Assembly: GCF_002368095.1 (NCBI RefSeq)
Contig: NZ_AP018228.1
Span: 62,001 to 126,000, forward strand
DNA: 64,000 bases
From: Calothrix parasitica NIES-267
Lineage (GTDB): Bacteria; Cyanobacteriota; Cyanobacteriia; Cyanobacteriales; Nostocaceae
Reading direction: 5' to 3'
Part shown: one piece after another, positions 18,551-28,104 of the stretch
Layout: every line of letters begins with the position of its first letter
Position numbering within the stretch: position 1 is the stretch's first letter
Program-made: the position numbers and the translations under genes
The notes under the pieces: generated by a model
The model's input: only the letters and a program-made list of their open reading frames with translations
Databases searched by the model: none
What the model was told of the DNA's origin: nothing

Positions 18551-21343
18551 ATGTCCTTAGACTTTTCTAACAGAAATTTGCAAGGTTGTTCTTTTCGGGG
18601 ACAAAATCTTACGGGTGCGAATTTTACGGGTAGTGATATACGAGGATGTGATTTTCAAGATACTCTTCTTAGAGAAGCAAAGTTTGAGAATACAAAGGCT
18701 GGATTACAAAATCATCAAAGTTTGCTTTCAAGTGGCATATCAATCTTATTATCGGTCTTGTTAGGGTTTATAACGGTATTTGCTGCTGTTTTTACTGGTT
18801 ATTTACTTTTTCCTTACTCTATCGAACCTGATAAGTTTTTGGCTGTTACTTTTATACTGATATTGTTTGCTGTATTTTTAGTTGCAACTGTCAAGAAAAA
18901 TTTGCGAGTAGCATTTGGTTTGGTAACGGTATTTGCCGTTGTATTAGGTGCAGTGCTTGGCTTATTCGTAAAAAATAGGATGCTTGGAGTTGGTGCAGGG
19001 ATTGTAGCAGTGACTTTAACTACTATTTTATCCGCATTTATGATTATAGCCGTAGCAATTAATATTACATTATCGACCACTGTAGCGGGAATAAAAGCTG
19101 GTATCATAGCGATGATTGCTGTGCTTCCCGGTTCTATTGCTGGCTCGATTGCTGGAACAACAAGTGGCAAAATAGCGCTAGAGTTTCTAGCTGGTGGAAC
19201 AGCACCAGGATTCAAGCTGGAAGCGATATTTAATGCAATGATTGCAGCTGCTACTGGAACATTAGTCGGAGTTTTAATTGCTAGTTATATTGCTTTTAGA
19301 GTTAAGGTTGGTGATGAAAAGTTTAAATGGATTAGTTTTATAGCAGTAGTTTTTGGTGCTATTGGTGGAACTAGTTTTCAAGGAGCAAACCTAACAAATG
19401 CTGATTTTAATGGCGCAATTCTCAAAAATACAGATTTCACCAATGCAAATTTAACGCGCACCAATTTTCATTTAGCAAAAAAGTTAGATTTAGCCAAGTT
19501 AAACAATACTATTTTAATTAATCCCAAAGTTCGAGATTTACTTGTTAATAAAAAAGCCAAAAAAAACGTTAAATCTTACGCAGGTTGTAATTTTAAAGGT
19601 GCTAATTTATCAGCAGTAGATTTGAGTTACACTGACTTAACCGCAGCAGATATTAGTGAAGCTACCTTCGTCAATTCACGTTTAGAAGGTGCAAATTTAA
19701 CTCAAACTCAAGCAATAGCAACTGATTTTCAATACGCAAATTTTACCGCAGCTTGTTTATCAGCTTGGAATATTGATAGCACTACGAACATAGATGAAGT
19801 AATTTGTGATTATGTTTATCTGGAAAATAATCAACAAGAGCGTCGTCCTAGCAGCGGTGAATTTCAAACAGGAGAATTTACAAAGTTATTCCAAATCGCT
19901 ATCAATACCGTTGATTTAATTTTCCGTAACGGTTTAGATTTACAAGTTTTATCCGATGCTTTGAAAAAGTTGCAAATTGAAAATCCAGGTACTCAATTAG
20001 GAATTAAAAGTATTGAAAATAAAGGCGATGGTGTAGTTGTAGTGCGGCTGGATGTCCCATTTGATGCAGATAAAGCTAAAATTCATAGCGATTTGACTCA
20101 AAACTATCAACAAGCGTTAACAGCCTTAGAAAACAGTTATCAAGCACAGTTGAAAAGTAAAGATGAGCAAATAACACTTTACCAACAGCATCAAGAGAAT
20201 TTACAAGAAGTTATCAAGATGTTAGGAGGAACAACTAAACAAAAACATCTTGACAAGTTAGCGGTCATTAAACTTAGTGAAGGTGAATTAAATACGGGTT
20301 TTCCGGTAACGCTGCAAATTAGCTTGGAAGGAGAAAGAGCATTTTTGGAATCAAATGGCAAGTTACCGAGTGCGTTTAATCTAATTGAAGCATACAACAA
20401 ATGGCAAGCAGCTTATCGACAAGGTTTACGCGGTAGTAGTCGTTTAAATATTCCCGATACCCAAGTTACCAATATCAGTAAACGCGATTTATTCTTTGAA
20501 TGCGATAAACTTGCTGAAAATCTCAGAAAAGAAGTTAATAACTGGTTTAATTCCTCAACATTTCGACCAATTAAAGAGCAGTTACTAGAAAAATTAAATC
20601 CCTCCGAATCTATTCGCATTTTGCTACAAACGGAAGATAATCAATTACGACGCGTACCATTTCAACTTTGGGATTTTTTTGAACGCTATACCAAAGCTGA
20701 AATTGCTTTAAGTTCTCCAAGTTACGAAAGATTGGAAAAATCTATATCTCCTCATGCAACAGTCAAAATATTAGCAATTATTGGAGATAGTAAGGGAATT
20801 GATGTAGAAAAAGACAGGACTTTAATTGAACAATTACCAAATGCAAAAGTCACATTTTTGGTAGAACCACAACGTGATGTTTTAAATGATGAACTTTGGC
20901 TGCAATCGTGGGATATTTTGTTTTTTGCAGGTCATAGTTCTACCCAATCCAACCTGGAAATTGGACATATTTGTATTAACCAAACTGATAGTTTAACTGT
21001 TGCTGAATTAAAAAATGCTCTCTCCAAAGCAATTGAGCAAGGTTTGCATTTAGCTATTTTCAACTCCTGCGATGGTTTGGGATTAGCTGTTAATCTTGCT
21101 GACTTACATATTCCCCAAATGATTGTCATGCGCGAACCAGTACCTGATAAAGTCGCAACCGTGTTTTTAAAAAACTTTCTCAGAGAATTTTCTCACGGTA
21201 AACCTTTATATCAATCGGTACGGGAAGCTCGTTGTCAACTACAAGGTTTGGAATATGAGTTTCCCTGTGCGAGCTGGCTGCCAGTGATTTTTCAAAATCC
21301 AGCGGAGATAGATACGGCTCCAACTGCCTGGTGGAATTTTTAA
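18551..21343 (+). CDS. Membrane pentapeptide-repeat protein with C-terminal CHAT protease domain
   Basis: About 930 residues from ATG 18551; a TTG at 18500 would add 17. Order: pentapeptide repeats (about 1-50, GANFTGSDIRGCDF); a strongly hydrophobic multi-pass region (about 55-265); more pentapeptide repeats (about 270-410, GTSFQGANLTNADFNG); a conserved linker plus coiled coil (about 440-560); and a CHAT domain with His795 in FFAGHSS and Cys840 in FNSCDGLG. The second pentapeptide block and the linker recur in two other loci of this window. Predicted membrane-anchored Cys protease, third gene of the sigma-DUF1822 operon. Activation signal and substrate unknown. Confidence 0.85.
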   Translation: MSLDFSNRNLQGCSFRGQNLTGANFTGSDIRGCDFQDTLLREAKFENTKAGLQNHQSLLSSGISILLSVLLGFITVFAAVFTGYLLFPYSIEPDKFLAVTFILILFAVFLVATVKKNLRVAFGLVTVFAVVLGAVLGLFVKNRMLGVGAGIVAVTLTTILSAFMIIAVAINITLSTTVAGIKAGIIAMIAVLPGSIAGSIAGTTSGKIALEFLAGGTAPGFKLEAIFNAMIAAATGTLVGVLIASYIAFRVKVGDEKFKWISFIAVVFGAIGGTSFQGANLTNADFNGAILKNTDFTNANLTRTNFHLAKKLDLAKLNNTILINPKVRDLLVNKKAKKNVKSYAGCNFKGANLSAVDLSYTDLTAADISEATFVNSRLEGANLTQTQAIATDFQYANFTAACLSAWNIDSTTNIDEVICDYVYLENNQQERRPSSGEFQTGEFTKLFQIAINTVDLIFRNGLDLQVLSDALKKLQIENPGTQLGIKSIENKGDGVVVVRLDVPFDADKAKIHSDLTQNYQQALTALENSYQAQLKSKDEQITLYQQHQENLQEVIKMLGGTTKQKHLDKLAVIKLSEGELNTGFPVTLQISLEGERAFLESNGKLPSAFNLIEAYNKWQAAYRQGLRGSSRLNIPDTQVTNISKRDLFFECDKLAENLRKEVNNWFNSSTFRPIKEQLLEKLNPSESIRILLQTEDNQLRRVPFQLWDFFERYTKAEIALSSPSYERLEKSISPHATVKILAIIGDSKGIDVEKDRTLIEQLPNAKVTFLVEPQRDVLNDELWLQSWDILFFAGHSSTQSNLEIGHICINQTDSLTVAELKNALSKAIEQGLHLAIFNSCDGLGLAVNLADLHIPQMIVMREPVPDKVATVFLKNFLREFSHGKPLYQSVREARCQLQGLEYEFPCASWLPVIFQNPAEIDTAPTAWWNF

Positions 21344-21638
21344 AAACCATGCTCAGTAATGCTCCCTCCTCAGTCGCTCTACAACGTCCTGTGGTAATGC
21401 CGCGCACCGGATTCTTGCTGGGTATCGGTTCCCACAACTATTGTCTTCTCAACCTTTTTTAAATCCAAGTAAGAAAAAATCTAAATTATTCTTACTTAGC
21501 TTTTTGAAACTCTCTTACTACGAGATGCAGGTGAAATAAACAGCTCTTAAATTGTTGAAATCGCGGGCGATATTTTATGAAAGTGTTATTCAGCAGGCGT
21601 TATATCCACACAATTTCACTTATAAGAAATCTCTTATC

Positions 21639-22580
21639 TCAATTGTTACATTCTCGTTGAAAAGAAGGCGGACTAAAAGAAAAATCAACTTCTCCGGCTT
21701 TGCGAATACGTCTGAATGCATATTCGCCGCTGTTGGGCGCTATTTCTTTTTTAAGAATCGGGTTATCCAAGCTAGCTTGACCTTTATAAGCAAGAACTAG
21801 GTACATTATTACAGCGGCTTCACCTCGACTAAGTGATGCTTTGGGGTAAAATTCAAGCGGCCAGTCTAGTACAACTAAGTTAGCCAGCAACGCACCGTGG
21901 AGTGGCTTTGCGAACCAAGAGTGTTTCATCACACTGCCATTCATAAAATAGTCAGTACCGACAATTGATGGTTTTTCTCCGCTTTGCTTTTTGCGCTTAT
22001 CAATCTGTGCTACTAGGTTTAGACCACCATTTAATGATGCGATAGCTTCGGTATAAGTTAATGGCTGATTGGGTCGGAAAGTACCATTTTTATAGCCGGA
22101 TATCATTCCGGTTCTCCAGGCATGAAAGGTAGCTTGATAATACTGAGAAAGTTCGGGTGGGTTGGAACTCTCAGTTGCTCGTACATCGGAAAACGGACAG
22201 CGCCAAGAAGGAATATCTGGACATCTCGGTACATTTGCGACTTGCTTTCCTGGTGCCGAGGGACGATTTTTAAAATCAAGTATGTTCGCGGACATAGCAA
22301 CCCACTCCCCTCGGGTAATTGGGCATCCCGGTCGAAAATTCTTTTCGGAAACTTTTAAATAAGAAATAGAACGTGGATTATTAAGGGCCATCCAGTTGAT
22401 GACATGGCGACTCCAGTGATTTGAAATATCATTAAAAGTATCGGGTTTATAATTAGTTTCTGTAGTTTCTGCTGTCTCTTCTACAGGTTCATCCGCATAT
22501 GCGCTCAGTTCTTGTTGCGACCATATAGTAAGAAGAGAGACAGCCAACACAGAACTCATTGTCAGTTTCGAGCTTGACAT
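21639..22580 (-). CDS. Exported S-layer homology (SLH) domain protein
   Basis: 313 residues with a signal peptide (cleavage near LSAYA). SLH-type units include FNDISNHWSRHVINWMALN...ITRGEWVAMSANIL, YQATFHAWRTGMISGYKNGTFRPNQPLTYTEAIASL and ASLSRGEAAVIMYLVL, so two to three modules that bind cell wall polymers. No porin barrel follows, so it is not an SLH-OprB porin. It converges with the pentapeptide-CHAT gene. The ATG at 22580 is immediately followed by a clear secretion signal. Confidence 0.82.
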   Translation of the reverse strand: MSSSKLTMSSVLAVSLLTIWSQQELSAYADEPVEETAETTETNYKPDTFNDISNHWSRHVINWMALNNPRSISYLKVSEKNFRPGCPITRGEWVAMSANILDFKNRPSAPGKQVANVPRCPDIPSWRCPFSDVRATESSNPPELSQYYQATFHAWRTGMISGYKNGTFRPNQPLTYTEAIASLNGGLNLVAQIDKRKKQSGEKPSIVGTDYFMNGSVMKHSWFAKPLHGALLANLVVLDWPLEFYPKASLSRGEAAVIMYLVLAYKGQASLDNPILKKEIAPNSGEYAFRRIRKAGEVDFSFSPPSFQRECNN

Positions 22581-23016
22581 TATTACTCCGTATAATTCAA
22601 CACCAATTAATTTTCTATCTTTGCCGATTCTAGGGGCGCAATTTGTGAATTAATAAAAAAGGATTGAAGAAGCTAGCTGGCTGATTTACGTTCAAGCCGG
22701 AAGCCGGAAGTTACTTGTCCCCTTCTTGATAAGAGTTTGACCTATATATCGCACGAGAGCAACCCTTGCGACCGCTTTGTTTAAAACGTGCTTTAATAAA
22801 ACGAATTAAAGAGTAAAATATATAACTCAACCCAGTTGTATTGCAACACTTGACGGGGCTAAAATCTGGCTTAAGCCCGAAACCATCTTTATTACAAATA
22901 CTCCCTTCTCGGTGAAAGATTATCTATGGCTTGGAGGGAGTGAGTAAGTGAGTGAGTGAGGGAAGAATTTTTGCGCGGAAATCTTAGAGTGGAATAGGAG
23001 TACCTTCATATAACTC
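22581..23016. other. Intergenic region upstream of parA with GAGT tandem repeat
   Basis: 436 bp without a gene. About six imperfect copies of GAGT lie at 22938-22962, 55 bp before the parA start, and could be a partition-protein operator. A GGGCT...AGCCC pair lies near 22855-22880. An AGGAG ribosome site is present at about 22995. Confidence 0.4.
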
Positions 23017-23784
23017 GTGACCAAAACCCACATTATTGCGTTATTCAACCAAAGTGGCGGGGTGGGGAAGACAAGTTTAACGATGAACTTGGGCTATCAC
23101 CTCGCCCAAAAAAAGAAAAATCGCGTCCTACTTATTGATATGGACCCTCAAGCATCCCTAACAACATTTATGGGTCTTGAACCAGAAAAGCTGACGGCTA
23201 CCATGTATGAAGCAGTTGTAGGAGAAGAAGATTTGTCCGTGTATCCAGAACTGATTCATGGTATGTCCTTTGTTCCTGCTAATATCAATCTCAGTGCTGC
23301 CGAACTCGAACTGGTTGCTGCACTAATGCGCGAGCTGCGACTTAAAAATGCACTTGCCCCCGTATTAGAAAATTACGATTACATTCTCATCGACTGTCCC
23401 CCATCCCTGGGGATTTTGAGCGTTATTAGTTTGGTAGCAGCTACTCACGTATTAGTCCCAATCCAGTGTCAGTTTAAAAGTTTCCAGGGAACCGATTTAT
23501 TACTCAAAACTGTCGCTCGCTTACGAAAAGGTGCAAATCCTTCTTTAGCGATTGCTGGTTTTATTCCTACAATGTATGATGCCCGTACCGCTCAAGAAAG
23601 TCGGACATATGAAGCAATAAAAGAACAATTATCGCCCCTAGCCACAGTTTTTAACCCCATACCCAAAACAATTGCCTTTGCAGATGCTAGCGAAGCTCGT
23701 TTACCCTTAGCTTTATTAAATCCCAAACATCCATCGGTTAAGGTGATAAAGAAAATTGCTGCTAGCTTGGAAAAACTATCATGA
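23017..23784 (+). CDS. parA: ParA-type partition ATPase (first parAB locus)
   Basis: 255 residues from GTG 23017, with AGGAG about 20 nt upstream. Deviant Walker A SGGVGKTS (residues 13-20), Walker A' LIDMDPQASL and Walker B DYILIDCPPSLG. No N-terminal helix-turn-helix, so a short (type Ib-like) plasmid ParA. It segregates plasmids together with ParB, whose start overlaps the parA stop (ATGA). About half its residues look identical to the second ParA at 57101-57859. The adjacent parB is destroyed, so this locus can no longer partition by itself unless another ParB substitutes. Confidence 0.88.
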   Translation: MTKTHIIALFNQSGGVGKTSLTMNLGYHLAQKKKNRVLLIDMDPQASLTTFMGLEPEKLTATMYEAVVGEEDLSVYPELIHGMSFVPANINLSAAELELVAALMRELRLKNALAPVLENYDYILIDCPPSLGILSVISLVAATHVLVPIQCQFKSFQGTDLLLKTVARLRKGANPSLAIAGFIPTMYDARTAQESRTYEAIKEQLSPLATVFNPIPKTIAFADASEARLPLALLNPKHPSVKVIKKIAASLEKLS

Positions 23785-23978
23785 ATAAAACTACTAATAG
23801 AACAACTAAAAAGAAACAACCCTACACTAGTAAACTCCAAGGTGTCTCCGCTTTACTTGGAGAAGAAGCCAGCACCGATAATGAAACTAAGAGAGTCGGA
23901 GCAACGAGTGTAGCAATTTCCCAAATACAATTACCCACGTCCCAACCCCGTCGCTACTTTGACCCGCATTCCTTAGAA
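23781..23978 (+). pseudogene. parB: ParB, N-terminal fragment cut by an IS1634 element
   Basis: The start overlaps the parA stop by 4 nt. The sequence reaches the conserved ParB box entry (TSQPRRYFDPHSLE) and is then replaced by insertion-sequence DNA; the frame ends at 24014 with IS-encoded residues. The second ParB of this window shows what is missing: after the same motif it continues LAESIHEHGILEPLLVRP. The lost part is not on the other side of the element, so DNA was deleted or exchanged here. Confidence 0.85.
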
Positions 23979-24231
23979 CCCACATTCCGCACCCCAACTG
24001 TCACAAGTTCATAAGTACTGAAAAGTTAGCCTGTATATAGTACTAAAGAACTATTAGGCAAATGATTCTTTATAGGTTTAATAAGAAAGATTTGCATTTA
24101 GTAGAGTTACTCCCTTCAGACTCTAAAATTAGCCAGTCCGGTATTATTTTTGATTACGTAAAATAATCTTTTACTGGAAGAAGTAATCTGTTTTCCCAGA
24201 AGATTCGGGAACCATTTCAAGACTCGGGGGG

Positions 24232-24311
24232 AACCCCAAAAACAACAAATCACCACTAATATTATTATCTTTTTTTCATGCAGGCTATAGATTTGTTCTG
24301 TTTTTGGGGTT
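24232..24311. repeat. Long stem-loop in the IS1634 non-coding leader
   Basis: AACCCCAAAAACA at 24232 and ACAAATC to 24250 pair with 24290-24311, giving an imperfect stem of about 20 bp. It lies in the roughly 490-bp untranslated leader between the left end and the transposase start, and is repeated in copy 2. Possibly a transcription or translation control element; no further gene is seen in 24006-24495. Confidence 0.45.
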
Positions 24312-24495
24312 TACACACACAAAATAATTATTGATAATTAATTTGTTTTTCCGGACAATAAAAATAAACAACATCTCTATTCACTCATCTCCGAAATAAT
24401 TTGAATTTACTCAATAGACACGTAAATATACTTAATAATATTTGAATATTTAGGCTTAGTAATGTTCAAAGTATAACGGTTGGAATATTTATGAC

Positions 24496-26205
24496 ATGCT
24501 CAAACAAAATTCTTGTTATAAAGAATTTTTTGGTAAAAAAATGCAAAAATTTAAACAGATGTTATTCCCATTTGTTGTCATGTTTAATAAATCAGAAATT
24601 GAAATAAAAAATATTGACCATTTAGGTATAGTCGCAGGAATAGTAGATTCTATAGGCTTGGTAGAAATTATTAACGAGTATTGTGGGGAAGAGCCAGGAG
24701 AAAAAATAAATGCAGGGCAAGTAGTGAAAGCAATGATATTAAATGGATTGGGTTTTATAAGCAGTCCTTTATATATGTTTCCAGATTTTTTTAAAGATAA
24801 GCCATGTGAATACTTAATAGGGGAAGGAGTAAAAGCAGAGTATTTAAATGAACACAAGTTAGGTAGAGTTATGGATAAACTATTTCTAAAAGGTTTAACG
24901 GAAATATTTTTAGCTATCAGTATAAATGTGAAAAAACAATTTGATATTAGTTCAAAATCATCACATCTTGATTCAAGTTCACTGCATTTGCATGGTGAAT
25001 ATAATAATAGTTTACCAGATGTTATTCTTAGTATAAATGCAGAGGATGTAATCAAAGTACCACAAGCGATTGAAATTACATATGGTTATTCTCGTGACCA
25101 TAGACCAGATTTAAAACAATTTATTATAGAATTAATATCCTCCGGAGATGGAGATATCCCAATGTTTTTTGAAGCCGCATCTGGGAATAAATCAGATTCG
25201 TCAAATTTCCCAAAAATCTTTTCAAGATACAAAGAAAAATTAAAAGACAATGATGATTTAATGGTTGCAGACGCAGCTTTATACAACGCAAAAAATATCA
25301 GTCTATTATCTGGTATGAAATGGTTGTGCAGAGTACCTCTAACTATAGGAATAGCGAAAGAACTAGTATCAACATTACTATCCACTGATTTTACTAATAG
25401 TTCTTTACCAGGATATTATTATTGTTCTAGAACAGTAAACTATGGTGGCATTGAGCAACGGTGGTTAGTCATAGAAAGTTCTGAACGTAAAAAATCTGAT
25501 ATAAAACAATTAGAAAAAAGAATATCTAAGTCAAAAATCAATGCATCAAATAAACTCAAAAAACTACTTAGCTTAAAATTCGATTCTTACCAAGAGGCGG
25601 TTAAATCAGTAGATAGTTTGAATAAACAGTTAAAATATCATCAAATTAATAACGTAGAATATAAAACAAGCAAATCAAAAAACAAAAAAGACCAAAATAC
25701 TTTTTATCAAATTAATGCTTCTTTATCTGAGAATATTAATACTATTAAAATAGCTTACAATAGTGCAGGGCGTTTTGTACTTGCTACAAATGTATTAGAC
25801 GAAGAATCTCTTATCCCGAATGAAATGCTTTCTGAATATAAAGCACAGCAAAGCTGCGAGAGAGGATTTGGATTTATTAAAGACCCTCTATTTTTTGCTG
25901 ATAGTATTTTTCTTAAATCTCCGGAAAGAATTCAAGCTATGGCTATGATAATGGGATTGTGTTTATTAGTATATACTTTGGCTCAAAGACAAATCAGAAA
26001 AGCTTTATCTGCATCTAAATCAACTATTAAAAATCAATTGGGTAAAGCTATAAATAATCCGACCATGCGATTGATATTTCAACGTTTTCAATCTATACAT
26101 TTAGTTACATATAATGATGAAATATCAATATCAAATTGGACTTCAGAAAGAGAATATATTTTAAGTTTTTTACCAGATAAATGTCGTTACTATTATAAAT
26201 GTTGA
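24496..26205 (+). CDS. IS1634-family transposase (DUF4277-containing)
   Basis: 569 residues, apparently intact. The N-terminus (IDHLGIVAGIVDSIGLVEIINEYCG, INAGQVVKAMILNGLGF) is the DUF4277 block typical of IS1634 transposases. The catalytic D-D-E region is seen as LDSSSLHLHGEY (first D), MVADAALYNAKN (second D) and KAQQSCERGFGFIKDPLF (E, after a long insertion). It should be able to mobilise copy 2 in trans, since that copy's own gene is split by IS66. Confidence 0.85.
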   Translation: MLKQNSCYKEFFGKKMQKFKQMLFPFVVMFNKSEIEIKNIDHLGIVAGIVDSIGLVEIINEYCGEEPGEKINAGQVVKAMILNGLGFISSPLYMFPDFFKDKPCEYLIGEGVKAEYLNEHKLGRVMDKLFLKGLTEIFLAISINVKKQFDISSKSSHLDSSSLHLHGEYNNSLPDVILSINAEDVIKVPQAIEITYGYSRDHRPDLKQFIIELISSGDGDIPMFFEAASGNKSDSSNFPKIFSRYKEKLKDNDDLMVADAALYNAKNISLLSGMKWLCRVPLTIGIAKELVSTLLSTDFTNSSLPGYYYCSRTVNYGGIEQRWLVIESSERKKSDIKQLEKRISKSKINASNKLKKLLSLKFDSYQEAVKSVDSLNKQLKYHQINNVEYKTSKSKNKKDQNTFYQINASLSENINTIKIAYNSAGRFVLATNVLDEESLIPNEMLSEYKAQQSCERGFGFIKDPLFFADSIFLKSPERIQAMAMIMGLCLLVYTLAQRQIRKALSASKSTIKNQLGKAINNPTMRLIFQRFQSIHLVTYNDEISISNWTSEREYILSFLPDKCRYYYKC

Positions 26206-26438
26206 AGTAGAACCACAATAATTTATTTGTAATAAAGACTATTTCTTTTAATTAATAGTCATAAATTATAGTAACTTTTTATTGTTTAAATATAAGTATT
26301 AAAATGACATCGCAGGAATAACTATAGATTTTTATCTATGATTTTAGCCTCTAAACTTATTGCTTTTTGTTGAGAATATAAATTTTATGTAAGGTAAGCC
26401 AATAATATGACTGCTAATACGAAAAGTATATTTTTACT

Positions 26439-26939
26439 CTACGAACATAAGAAATTCTCAGTAAAAACCCCTCTGTGACAGTTGGGGTGCGGAATGTGGG
26501 TTCTAAATGTGTTCCATCGAATCCAGCTTTTTTCAAAGTTCATTCGGGCTTTTCCCAGCGCAAGGTCGTTCATGGTATCGAGTTGGAGCATTTGCAACTG
26601 GTTATTCAATGGCACATTGATGGTGAATGTGGGCAATTGAACGCCGAGCAAATAAATAGCCGCAGCAATACTAACGAGAAGGCGATTAACGCCATCGAAC
26701 TGAACAATGCCTAGCAAGGTTGCAGTTACCAACCCCAAAATCGATCCAAGCCACACCAAAACGAAAATCGGCTGCTGCTGCTGAATCACGCGGTCGATGA
26801 CTTTGAAAGTAAACAGGAAATCGCGGTCATTTAGGCTTCTAATTCCCGGCATTACAACAATGGCGAAAGCGAGTACAAATCCTGCAACCAGAGAACAGAG
26901 TAGCGTTGTCAGTGTTAATGTAATTTGAAGCAGATCCAT
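26439..26939 (-). pseudogene. DUF1772 (anthrone-oxygenase-like) membrane protein, C-terminus replaced by IS sequence
   Basis: Residues 1 to about 146 (26501-26939) are a four-helix DUF1772-type membrane protein (LLCSLVAGFVLAFAIVVMPGI; final motif WIRWNTFRT). After this the frame runs into the IS1634 end and stops at 26439, so the last helix is lost and about 20 foreign residues are attached. First of a three-gene, more GC-rich cluster with NmrA and AraC genes on the same strand. Some members of this family act as small oxygenases, but function here is doubtful. Confidence 0.75.
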
Positions 26940-27061
26940 GACTTATCAGTAGTGGTAAATTATGCCGATTCAGTTAATAATCCCAGATGTTGGTGGAGTG
27001 GGCAGTGCGATTGACCTGCCCTTCTTCGTCAAAACAGTGCGAGGGAGCAACGCACGGTTCA

Positions 27062-27928
27062 TTAAACAGTTAATGTAGCTTCCTTCCATATACCTGTGGC
27101 AGCAACCAAAGAAGCATAATCAGCAAAATCTTTAGGTTGTCGTCCCAAGGCACGCTGAATCCCATCGGTAAGGTGGGCGTTGCGCCCATCCAGCACGGTG
27201 TTAAATAGATAATCCAACATCCAAACCACCTCTTTAGGGGCACCGGATTCTTTGACACCACCTACAAACGCTTCATGGGGAACTTGAACATAAGCAATAG
27301 AGCGACCAGTGGCATTTGATAGCTCAATGGCAATGTCGGCAAAGGTCATTAGGCGGGGACCGGTGACTTCGTATACTTCTCCGGCATGACCGGGTTCTGT
27401 GAGAGCCGCGACGACGACAGAGGCGATGTCATCCACATCGACAAAAGGTTCTGGGATGTCGCCTGCCGGGAGCGTAATTTGACCTGCCATGACCATATCG
27501 AGAAATGCCCCCTCCGAGAAGTTTTGATTGAACCAACTGGCTCGGACGATGGTCCAGTCAACGCCACTGTCCTGAACGATTCTTTCGCAGGCTTGCGCCT
27601 CGGCTTCGCCCCGCCCTGACAGGAGAACCAAACGCTTAACGCCATGACGTTTGGCTTTATCGACAAAGACCTGAATGGCATCGGTTGCACCGGGCATGGC
27701 AAGGTCTGGGGCGTAGTTGATGTAGACGGCTTCAACATCGATAAGACAAGCATCCCAACCTGCTTCATGGTGCCAATCAAACGCTGGAAAAGCAGAGCGT
27801 GAACCCTTCCGGGTCGGCAGACCTTTCGCTTCCAGAGCAGCGACAATCCGGCGACCAGTTTTACCAGTACTGCCGAGGACAAGAGTTAGTCCGTTTTGGT
27901 TTTGGGTTTGATTTTGAATGGTATTCAT
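27062..27928 (-). CDS. NmrA-like NAD(P)-binding protein (atypical short-chain reductase)
   Basis: 288 residues. The N-terminal Rossmann motif GSTGKTGR is followed by the NmrA/SDR-a5 pattern VYINYAPDLAMPGATDAI, VKRLVLLSGRGEAEAQACE, DWTIVRASWFNQNFSEG and PFVDVDDIASVVVAALTE. No catalytic YxxxK, so it may be a redox sensor or NAD(P)H:quinone-type reductase rather than a classical dehydrogenase. It lies about 120 bp downstream of the DUF1772 start on the same strand with AraC upstream, suggesting a small regulated detoxification cluster. GC content by eye is nearer 50% than its surroundings. Confidence 0.83.
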   Translation of the reverse strand: MNTIQNQTQNQNGLTLVLGSTGKTGRRIVAALEAKGLPTRKGSRSAFPAFDWHHEAGWDACLIDVEAVYINYAPDLAMPGATDAIQVFVDKAKRHGVKRLVLLSGRGEAEAQACERIVQDSGVDWTIVRASWFNQNFSEGAFLDMVMAGQITLPAGDIPEPFVDVDDIASVVVAALTEPGHAGEVYEVTGPRLMTFADIAIELSNATGRSIAYVQVPHEAFVGGVKESGAPKEVVWMLDYLFNTVLDGRNAHLTDGIQRALGRQPKDFADYASLVAATGIWKEATLTV

Positions 27929-28104
27929 GACTTGTGTTCCTGTGAGGGAGTGAACTGTAAGCCAAATATAAAGGGTTTGCCCGCTTTATTTCTTGACAGC
28001 AAGAGGCGAAATTTTGACTTTGCGCGCCAATTTCACAATTCCTCTGTAAAAAATGAGAAATCTGCCCCTGTGTTTTAGAAATACGTCGGTCAACTTAAAT
28101 TCGA

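Larger units (their letters stand above)
23979..26500 (+). mobile_element. IS1634-family insertion sequence, copy 1, 2522 bp
   Basis: Inverted repeats of at least 27 bp start CCCACATTCCGCACCCCAAC at 23979, with the complement ending at 26500. The element matches copy 2 (32965-37660) in total length (2522 bp) once the IS66 insertion and its duplication are taken out. Its flanks are TTAGAA on the left and TTCTAA on the right: an inverted, not direct, hexamer. parB lies on one side and a DUF1772 gene on the other, both truncated. This is a recombination junction rather than a simple insertion. Confidence 0.85.

Noticed and set aside
24516-25055. 179-codon minus-strand frame, repeated at 36584-37123
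   Set aside because: Shadow of the IS1634 transposase in both copies.
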